From Dactylorhiza incarnata (taxonomy: Eukaryota; Streptophyta; Magnoliopsida; Asparagales; Orchidaceae), in NCBI GenBank assembly GCA_033032865.1, contig JAWHQI010000121.1, forward strand, positions 4,712,001 to 4,776,000: a stretch of DNA of 64,000 nt, in the 5' to 3' direction. The notes beneath the pieces are model-generated. The model worked only from the letters and a program-made list of their open reading frames with translations. It made no database searches and was not told where the DNA came from. A program made the translations under genes and the position numbers. Positions 25,583-34,300 of this stretch are shown here, one piece after another; the stretch's first letter is position 1; each line of letters begins with the position of its first letter.

Positions 25583-26727
25583 ATGACGATGGTGTCAAGA
25601 GTGCTAGCGCTCCCCGCGGAACAGGCGAGAGCGGTAGTGCTCCCCGCGGAACAAGTGAGAGCGGTAGCGCAACCCGCGGAACAAGCGAGAGCGGTAGCGC
25701 TCCGCGCGGAACAGGCGAGAGCGGTAGCGCTCCCCGCGGAATAGGCGAGAGCGATAGCGCTCCCCGCGGAATAGGCGAGAGCGGTAGCGCAACCCGCAGA
25801 ACAAACAAGAGCGGTTCCGCTCCCCGCGGAATAGGTGAGAGCAGTAGCGCTCCCCGAGGAACAGGTGAGAGCGGTAGCGCTCCCCGTGGAACAGGCGAGA
25901 GCGGTAACGCAACATGCGGAACAAACGAGAGCGATAGTGCTCCCCACGGAACAGGAGAGAGCGGTAGCGCAACCCGCGGAATAGGCGAGAGCGTTAGCGC
26001 TCCCTGCGGAACATGCGAGAGCGGTAGCGCTCCCCGCGGAACAGGCGACAGCGGTAGCGCTCCCCGTGGAACACGCAAGAGCGGTAGCGCAACCCGCAGA
26101 ACAGAGGAGAGCGGTAGCGCTCCCCGCGGAACAGGCGAGAGCGGTAGCGCTCACCGCGGAACAGGCGAGAGCGGTAGCGCTCCCCGCGGAACAGGCGAGA
26201 GCGGTAGCGCTCCCCACAGAATAGGCGAGAGCGGTAGCGTAACCCAAATAACAGACGAGAGCGGTAGCGCTCCCCGCGGAACAGGCGAGAGCGGTAGTGC
26301 TCCCCGCGGAACAGGCGAGAGCGGTAGCGCAACCCGCGGAACAGACGAGAGCGGTAGAGCTCCCCACGGAACACGCGAGAGCGGTAGCGCTCCCCGCGGA
26401 AAAGGCGAGAGCGGTAGCGCTCCCCGCGGAACAGGCGAGGGCGGTAGCGCTCCCCACGGAAATGGCGAGAGCACTGGCGCTCCCCGCGGAATATGAGAGA
26501 GCGGTAGCGCTCCCCGCGGAACAGGAGAGAGCGATAGCGCAACCCGCGGAACAGATGAGAGCGGTAGCGCTCCCCGCGGAACAGGAGAGAGCGGTAGCGC
26601 TAGAATACTTAGCAACGGGGTTGAGGCCGTCCAAAGGTGTTGGTGCCGCCCGTCTGGCCCGGGCGAGATTGCGATGAGGGAAAATCGGTCTGGGCTAAAA
26701 CCGGTTTCTTTTAGGGGAACCCTATCA
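25583..26727 (-). mobile_element. 3' LTR of the Tat-like element, inner part
   Basis: Continues the LTR interrupted at 14664. The corresponding uninterrupted stretch is at 30265-30512. It ends in CTTTTAGGGGAACCCTATCA, matching the 5' LTR end at 30512. Most of it is a 30-bp minisatellite. Confidence 0.85.
25603..26612. repeat. 30-bp minisatellite, ~34 units
   Basis: The unit is about GGCGAGAGCGGTAGCGCTCCCCGCGGAACA and the period is exactly 30 bp over 1 kb, with substitutions but almost no length change. The 5' LTR of the same element has only three to four units (30287-30392). Because 30 is a multiple of three, five long frames stay open, the largest being 359 codons on the minus strand (26634-25555). 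They have no start context or family resemblance, and I treat them as repeat artefacts. Confidence 0.93.
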
Positions 26728-26731
26728 ATTG

Positions 26732-26750
26732 CCCCCCCCCCCCCCCCCCC
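26732..26750 (-). promoter_or_regulatory. G19 polypurine tract of the Tat-like element
   Basis: A run of 19 C on the plus strand (G on the element strand) lies four bases from the 3' LTR start. This is the polypurine-tract position. Confidence 0.7.
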
Positions 26751-26814
26751 AAGTTTTCGGAGGCCGCGATTTATAATCGATAGTCCGATAATTTAGAACT
26801 CTCGTTACGAGTAT

Positions 26815-27440
26815 GAGGGGGATCATGATGGGTGAGGTGCCCTGCATCGCGGGAGCCAAATGCACTGCAGCGTGGGAGCCTGGTGCCCTGCAATGCGGGA
26901 GCGTGATGCTCTGCGGCATGGGAGCGAGGTGCCCTGCAAAGCGGGAGCGTGATGCTCTACATCGTAGGAGCATGGTGCCATGCAACACGAGAGCTTGATG
27001 CTCTGCAGTGTGGGAGCGGGGTGCCCTGCAATGCGGGAGCGTGATGCTCTACAGCGTGGGAGCGGGGTGCCCTGCAACGCGGGAGCTAGATGCTCTGCCG
27101 CGTGGGAGCGCGGTTCCCTACAACGCGGGAGCGTGATGCTCTGCAGTGTGGGAGGGAGGTGCCCTGCAACGCGGGAGCGTGATGCTCTGCAGCATGGGAG
27201 CGCGGTGCCCTGCAACGCAGGAGCGTGATGTTATGCACCATGGGAGCGAGGTGCCCTGCAACGCGGGAGCGTGATGCTCTGCAGCGTGGGAGCGAGGTGA
27301 CCTGCAACGCGGGAGTGTGATGCTCTGCATCGTGGGAGAGAGATGCCCTGCAACGTGGGAGCATCATGATCTACAGCGTGGGAGCGAGGTGCCCTACAAC
27401 GCGGGAGCTTCATGCTCTGCAGTGTGGGAGCGAGGTGTTT
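26815..27440. repeat. 46-bp minisatellite, ~13 units
   Basis: The unit combines CTGCAACGCGGGAGCGTGATG and CTCTGCAGCGTGGGAGCGAGGTGCC. Unit starts at 27072, 27118 and 27164 confirm a 46-bp period. It lies between gag and the polypurine tract of the Tat-like element. Frames through it on both strands are repeat artefacts. Confidence 0.9.
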
Positions 27441-27799
27441 TGCTTTATAGATGAGCCGAATTCCCCAGATTTTTGAAAGCTTGTCATTCAGGGTTAACAT
27501 TGGGTTTAGTGACCTTCACCCCAGGAGCCTTGCTTTGGGAGTTGTGTTGCTAACGGAAGTAAAAAAAATGTCGCGATGTTGTTGAAGAAAACAAAGCATG
27601 CATGCGCGTGCAAGCTTCATAATGTGGCTTATTACATCAAAGGAAACATCCGAAAGCAGGAAAAGGAGATAAATGAGGCGCGTGGTTTGCGCTCTCTACA
27701 GGGAGAGGGACCTCTGCCCGGGAGTTCCAGCTCATTCACGTTGGGCCAAGGCGCGGTCCTTGGCTGGATTTTCGCCCCGTAGTGAGAGCTGGTCCGGGG

Positions 27800-29195
27800 C
27801 TGGGTTTTGCTCGAATTTTTTGAGGAGTCCTTGTCAGACCAGGCGCTCGATCTCGTCCTTCAACCGATTGCAGCCTTCGGTCCTATGGCCGTATCCACAG
27901 TAGAATTCGCAGTACTGCGACTGGTTTCCCCTATTTGGAGCAAGCGGCTCGGGCCTACGAAGCTCTTTGCTATCGCAGATGGCACGTTGGTTCGGGTGAT
28001 ATTTAGGGGAGTGTAGTCCTGATGTTGCCGAGTTCCTTGGTCTTGGCGAGGATTTTCACGGCTCTCGTTGTTTCTCCTGGGATCAGGCAGTGCGTCCTAA
28101 CCCCTTTTCCTTTTCTAGCTTCTTTTGAACTGTTGGCGATGCGCTTCTATTGCTTCGTCCACTATAATCTGAGCTTCGACCCGGTGTACGAGGTCGGGAT
28201 AGCTAGACACCGTCTCCCTCATTAAGGCTGAGTAGAAGCTTCCAGGTCAGAGGCCTCCTAGAAAGATGCCACGTAGAAGCTCAGGATCGACCCCCGGGAT
28301 TTGTCATGCCTCAGTGGTGAAGCGGCGGAAGAAATCCTTGAGATTTTCGTCCTCCTTCTAGCGGATTCCTGAAAGGTGGGAGGGATCTCGAACAACCCGA
28401 TGATTCGAGACTAACTGGTCAACGAATAGTTGAGATAACTCTGCAAAGTTGTCTATCATGCCTTCCCTCGGAGAGTGGAACCAAGTGCGGGCTTGTCCTT
28501 TTAGTGTTGTCGGAAACACTTGGCACAAAAGCTGGTCAGAGGCATTATAGATCCTCATGATGGTGGTGAAATTGCTGACGTGCTCCAGCGGATCGTCTGT
28601 TCCATCGTAAGCCTCGATGCTCGGTACTTTAAGACCGCGCGGAATGGGGTGTGCTAGTACTTGCAGAGTCAGCGGAGAACCATGTTGAATGGGCCGTCGT
28701 GCAACTACAGCACATCGCCTCCCGACACCATATTCCTCCTCGATCATCTCGCACACCCCTTCGCGGGTGATCCTTACATTTGCATGCTCTCTGTTTGCTT
28801 CCCCCGCTAGGGGACCGTGCTGTCTTCCCCCTAGATGCCCCCCCGGGTTGCACCGGGTGGGAAGAACTGTCAACATTGGAAAATTTGCCCTCAGCATTGG
28901 CTTCCGTGCAATTGATGTTTTCAAGTCGAATCTGATCGGGGATTGTTGGAGGCCGAGCAATTTGGGCGTCAACGAGAATGGGGGCGCGGGTGGCCCCGAG
29001 GTTCCTCATTAGAGCTAGCATCTCGGTTTGTCGCTCTTCTATCACGCACATGCGTTCCTCAGCAACAGCTGCCACTGCCACCCTGACTCCATCGAGTGGC
29101 GGCACGCCACAGGCGAGCGAGTTGTTAGGAGCGTGTTTGGCGTGCATCCCCGGAGCTGCTCCGTCGGCAGCGCAAATGCTTCTTCTGGTCATCAC
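27800..29195 (-). pseudogene. Tat-like gag, frameshifted
   Basis: The N-terminal part (29195-28629) has the MMTRRS start and LMRNLGA stretch usual in Tat gags. After a frameshift near 28860 the capsid domain follows (to 28358), including PSIEAYDGTDDPLEHV and LKGQARTWF. After another frameshift near 28358 the frame continues with DFFRRF and a zinc finger of the form C-X2-C-X4-H-X4-C near 27895 (YCGYGHRTEGC). At least two frameshifts and several in-frame stops make it non-functional. The 46-bp minisatellite, not protease, follows. Confidence 0.8.
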
Positions 29196-29262
29196 TGTTG
29201 GTCAAAAGTACTGCGGATGAGCACTATCTTCCTAGAATCTTTGGAGAGTTGGGAACTTTGTT

Positions 29263-29281
29263 CTACAAACAACGCCAAATT
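29263..29281 (-). promoter_or_regulatory. Degenerate primer-binding site of the Tat-like element
   Basis: The minus strand directly after the 5' LTR reads ATTTGGCGTTGTTTGTAGA. It resembles the TTTGGCGCCG-type sites of Tat elements with a few changes. Confidence 0.55.
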
Positions 29282-29576
29282 GTTGCGGGTCGTTCAACGC
29301 TCTCCTAAACCGGTCGAGCTGAACCGCCTTAGCTCGAGAGTGAGCCGAACGCGCAAACAGTCAAAAGTGAGTACCAACAGTAGACATCAGGATTTTTACG
29401 TGGAAAACCCCAAAAGGGAAAAAAATCACGGGGCGTAGCCCAGTTCTGAATGATCCACTAGTGTTGTGGGTTACAAAGAGTTATTTTTCGAGAGTGACAG
29501 ACCAACTCTCATTACAGAGATTTTGCTGCTAAGTCCTCGGGAGCCGAGCGTGGTGAAGCGTGCTCATTGACAGCTT

Positions 29577-29885
29577 TGAGCGGAGCGCTGCGTAACAGCC
29601 CGGAATGGAGCGTTGTAGAGCGGCCTGGAGCGGAGCGCTGCGGAGCGGCCTGGAGCGGAGCGCTGCGGAGCGGCCTGGAGCGGAGCGCTGCGGAGCGGCC
29701 TCGAGCGGAGCCCTGCGAAGCGGCCTGGAGCGCAGCGCTGCGGAGAGGCCTGCAACGGTGCGCTGCGGAGCGGCCAGGAGGGGAGCGCTGCGGAGCGGCC
29801 TTGAGCGGAGCGCTGCGGAGCGGCCTGGAGCGGAGCCCTGCGGAGCGGCCTGGAGCGGAGCGCTGCAGAGTGGCCTGGAGCGTAG
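29577..29885. repeat. 25-bp GC-rich minisatellite in the 5' LTR, ~12 units
   Basis: Same unit as at 13815-14265, but with fewer copies. Confidence 0.88.
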
Positions 29886-30286
29886 TGTCGATGGGATCCA
29901 CACTAAAGAGTTTGGAGCCTAACCGTGATCCTCCCAATGTCCTTGAAGGAGAGTTGGAATGCTGATGAAAATCCCCAAGGAGGAGCTTGAAGGTTGATGG
30001 AGATCTTCAAAGAGTTCTCGCCGGAAAACTCAAGGGCTCCCTCTTCCTTCTCCCAATGCCAAAAGTGTCTTCAAATGGAGGCCTGACCCTCCTTTTATAG
30101 CTTTTGAGGAGGGCATTCTGGTAACTGCGCGACGCTGATTCTTGGACGACCGAATGAAGATGCTTGGTTCGAGGCACGCGGATTGCCAACTTTGAGATTA
30201 TGATGAGCTTGCCCTTCGGTCACCTTGGGCAGTCTGAGCAGCCTCCCTGGTGGTGATGGCGGCCGACGATGATGATGGTGGCGAGA

Positions 30287-30392
30287 GCGGTAGCGCTCCC
30301 CGCGGAACAGGCGAGAGCGGTAGCGCTCCCCGTGTAACAGGCGAGAGCGGTAGCGCTCCCCGCGGAACAGGAGAGAGCGGTAGCGCTAGAAT
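30287..30392. repeat. 30-bp minisatellite in the 5' LTR, 3-4 units
   Basis: Same unit as the 34-unit array at 25603-26612, ending in the same GGTAGCGCTAGAATAC junction. Confidence 0.88.
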
Positions 30393-30591
30393 ACTTAGCA
30401 ACGGGGTTGAGGCTGTCCAAAGGTGTTGGTGCCGCCCGACTGGCCCGGGCGAGACCGCGATGAGGAAAACTCGGTTTGGGCTAAACCCGATTTCTTTTAG
30501 GGAACCCTATCAAGTAACATCCATACTATAACATAACTCCATATTCTTAAAATTGTTACTTTTATGAAGCAACACACAATTTAAATTACGC

Positions 30592-30777
30592 AATATTTTG
30601 GGTATGTATGCGCACCTCCCGGATGTGCGCGTGCATCTACGATCGTAGGATCGCGAGATCCAATGGTGCAGATTAATATTGCGGGAGTATTACAGAAGTA
30701 TTACAAAAATATTAGAGGATCTCGACCGTTGATTGCGAGATCCTACGATCAGATATGCGCATACGTACCGAAATATT
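30592..30777. mobile_element. Small MITE-like inverted-repeat element upstream of the zinc-finger gene
   Basis: The left end AATATTTTGGGTATGTATGCGCA pairs with the right end TGCGCATACGTACCGAAATATT with only a few mismatches. Inner blocks also pair: GATCGTAGGATCGCGAGATC with GATTGCGAGATCCTACGATC. The ~185 bp between have no coding potential. It lies 170-350 bases before the start codon, so it may affect the promoter. Superfamily not assigned. Confidence 0.6.
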
Positions 30778-30944
30778 TTTCTTTTAATTATGTACTTCAT
30801 GCAGATACATTCGAATCTGATTGATTATTGGGGGACGAAGTTTGTGTAGATATTTCTCCTTCAAGATAAATCTCCCCCGTAGCCAATAACTTCCGGACCA
30901 TAAACCCCCGAAGAAATAGGGTTTGAGAGAGCCTTCAGCCATCC

Positions 30945-31384
30945 ATGTACTGCGGATCTAAGTTCCTCATGCTCCTTTCCACTCCGTTCCCCCTCCGCCC
31001 TTCAGCTGCAATCCGCCTTGCCTGCCAATCCCGCCTGCCACTCGAGGTCCTTACCTCCGCAGCCGCTTCTCATGGCCGCTTTCTCTCTGTCGTGCCCTTT
31101 TCAAAATTTTCAATTAGGGCGACGGGACAAGCTCACTCGCAGGAAATTGCTAAAAAAGGGCACATCGACACATTGACTCCGAATCCTCATTTCATTGACT
31201 GGAATTCATGGCCAGAGTGGTCGAAACTGACTGACCATCTCTTGGCCAAGGATTACTCGCAGCGTCCTGTCGCTCCCTGCGACGAAGATGATTCTTTTTC
31301 CACGGATACTGATTTTTCTGAGCAGTTTTTGAGGGCTTCCGAGGCTTGCTTAAAATTTTCTAGAGAACAGCCTGAATTATTGAG
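30945..31384 (+). CDS. Exon 1 of the zinc-finger gene
   Basis: Starts at the first ATG in the frame and ends TTGAG before GTGCAT (phase 2). It encodes the transit-like N terminus and the first conserved domain. Reading on through the donor meets a stop at 31401. Confidence 0.88.
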
Positions 31385-34300
31385 GTGCATATTGCAATTT
31401 TAGTTATTGTTAGTGTTTTTTTTTTCTCTTTATGAGATCTATCTTTTGATCCTTCAACTTATTATTAGTAGATATCCTCTAATTCTTCTTCTCTAGATAT
31501 TTGTAGCCATCTTAGCAAGAAATATATAGAGGCTGTTGTGGCGAATGTGTCTCCATATTTGTTCAAGAATGGTGAGAAATCAGTGAGCCGTATGAGGCTG
31601 TTCTTAGGTGGCGATGGAAGAAATGTGAGTACATTCCTGTGCATAGGATTATATTGATGTTTATTAGAATGCAAAGCATCCGTGTGATTGTCTTTCCGCA
31701 CTATAATTTGTGTTGCCTTGATTAACATTTATATGTCTGATACTGTTATAACATATGAATATTTCATTTTATGATTCAATTTATTGCTTCTTTTCATTTT
31801 CAATGAAAGTAAACCGAAATCAAGAGCCACTTATCCCCACACATGAATACTTTATCTGATATAATTTTTTTGTTTTTGTTTTTTTAGCCTGCGAGATGGT
31901 GAATACTACTGATTCTTCATACCACATCATAAACATCATTTAGGTAGTTTCTTTAATGATTCTAAGGCTCCGTTTGGCGCGGCGTTTTTTCTCTGGTTAT
32001 GCCACCGCCGTAAAATGTATGTTTGGCATGACAACGGTTATGACCGCCACCAAGAAAAGAGACTAGTTTTGAACATAAAAGCGAATGAAGTTCGATATGC
32101 GAGGTCGGGCGTTCATGAATAAAAAAATATTGTTTTCTCTTTTTTAGCTTGTTGGCTTACAACAACAACAACAACAACAGCAAAACCCATATAGTCCCCA
32201 ATCATTGGGGGTATGGGCGGGGGAAGATTGGAAACAAGCCTAACCTTTGGCCCTATGCACAAAGTGGCTTCTCTCAGAGGAGAAAGACCGAACCTTTGAC
32301 AATAAATGCACAAAGTGGCTGCTCACAGATTACCACTGAAATAGTGGCCCCCTATACTGTCACGTTTGCTGCGGAATCATGCCCTCAAATCAAAGCCAAA
32401 GACAACAGAGAGAGCAGACCCAAGAATCCATTTTGATTTATGTGCACATAACCATGCTTCCTTCATTCAGCATCCATTTTAGCTTGTTGGCATGAATAAA
32501 AAAATATTGCTTTGGGTAATGATCTTGATTATGTAATTTATGTCTAATTTTTTATTAATTGGATTTTCTTTAAAGTAAATTGTAATCGAAGGAGCAATTA
32601 TTTTTTGTTGTTTACAAGCTATGATGTCTATTGATTAGTGGAAGGACCTTACTGTGAGAGGTATTACTCCATTATTTTTCTGTTTTTGTGCATTTGAAAT
32701 CTGTGGGAAATAAAGGAGCAAATTTTTGTCACATGTACGCTCAAAACTATATCGCGAAATCATGAATTCAATATTATCTGCTACTTTTACTTATTTGTCT
32801 TTTTAAAACTCACATATATTGGATAATATGGGATTCTACAACAACAACAACAACACTCAAGCCTTTATCCCACTATAGTGGGGTCGGCTGTATGGATCCT
32901 CTGTCGCCATTGTGCCCTATCTTTAGCCATGATCTCACTAATGCCTAAGTACATCATGTATTTCCTTATAGTTTCATTCCAAGTGTTTATTGGTGTACCC
33001 CTCCCCCGTTTAACATGCCTAGAGACTAAACTCTCACATCGCCTAACAGGTGCCTCTAATGGTCTCCTTTGTACATGTCCAAACCATTTTAGTCGAGCTT
33101 CTCGCATCTTCTCCGCAATTGGTGTCACTCCTGTCTTATCCCTGATACATTCATTCTTAATTTTATCCAGTCTCGTGTGTCCACATCCACCTAAGCATTC
33201 TCATCTTCGCAACTCCCATTTTTTGCTCATGTACACAATTCACTGCCCAACACTCAGAACCATAGAACATCGCTAGTCTAATTGCAGTACGATAAAACTT
33301 GCCTTTAAGTTTTAATGGTACTTTACGATCACATAAGATCCCTAGCACGCCTCTCCACTTCAACCAACCTGCTTGGATTCTATGTATCACATCTTTATCA
33401 ACACCTCCATCTTTTTGAACTATCGATCTAAGATATTTAAAGCACTAACTGCGTGAAATATCTTGATCACCCAACTTAATAACAAAGTCATCCATCCTTC
33501 TTGCAATGTTAAATTTAAACTCCATACTCCGTCTTTGCCCTGCTCAACCTAAAACGCTTCTTTTCTAAAGTATCTCGCCAAGATTCAAGTTTCACGTTTA
33601 CACCCTCGCGCGTCTCATCGACCAAAACGATATCATCCGCAAACAATAAACACCAAGGTATTGCTTGTTGGAATGTCCGGTGAGCTCATCTAAGATAAGG
33701 GTAAAGAGATAAGGGCTTAAAGCTGAACCTTGATGTAAGCCAACAGTGATAGGGAATTCCCGTGTTAATCCTCTAGATGTCCTCACCCTTGTCACTGAAT
33801 TTGTATACATATCTTTGATTATGTCAATGTATGATACATTTACACTTTTCTTTTCTAAGACTCTCCATAAGATCTCTCTTGGAACTCTATCATAAGTCTT
33901 CTCAAGATCGATAAACAACATATGCAAATCTTGTTTTCTTTCTTGATAGTTGTCAATGAGTCTCCTCAAGAGATGTATAACTTTCATGGTCGACCGCCCT
34001 GGCATGAATCCAAATTGATTCGTGATGGTAGTCTCTCGTCTTACTCTTCTTTATATTACTCGTTCCCATAGTTTCATGGTACGACTCATTAATTTAATTC
34101 ACCTCTAATTAACGCAAATTTGTATATCTCCTTTGTTCTTATACAAAGGTACCAAGATACTTTCTCTCCGTTGGTCCGCCACCCTAATATGAGATACTAC
34201 TTCTTGATATTTTGTCGGATAATTCCTTATATTATTTAATTGAATAATTAATTAAATTGTTTTTTTTATTTAGTTAATGATAAAAACATGGTCAAATTAA

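Larger units (their letters stand above)
13533..30512 (-). mobile_element. Non-autonomous gag-only Tat-like LTR element, interrupted by Athila
   Basis: The two outer ends are TGTTGC and CCCTATCA. They are flanked by identical 5-bp duplications, AGTAA at 13528-13532 and at 30513-30517. The minus-strand order is 5' LTR (29282-30512), primer-site-like sequence, degenerate gag, a 46-bp minisatellite, a G19 polypurine tract, then 3' LTR (13533-14664 plus 25588-26727). No protease, reverse transcriptase or integrase is present in the 2.55 kb internal region. It would therefore have depended on a related autonomous element, as described for gag-only terminal-repeat retrotransposons in plants. The element was later split by the Athila insertion. 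Confidence 0.85.
29282..30512 (-). mobile_element. 5' LTR of the Tat-like element (1231 bp)
   Basis: It runs from TGTTGCGGGTCG to GGAACCCTATCA and is followed by the AGTAA duplication. It is homologous along its length to the split 3' LTR but lacks the Athila insertion and most of the minisatellite units, so it shows the empty site. On the minus strand the short-arrayed 30-bp repeat lies in the U3 side. Confidence 0.87.

Noticed and set aside
25555..26634. 359-codon minus-strand frame and companion frames, possible repetitive protein
   Set aside because: Created by a stop-free 30-bp repeat inside an LTR; open in several frames on both strands, with no start context or constraint visible.
26725..27500. 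Overlapping frames rich in CRAP/SRSHAAEH-like text
   Set aside because: Produced by the 46-bp minisatellite in both strands.
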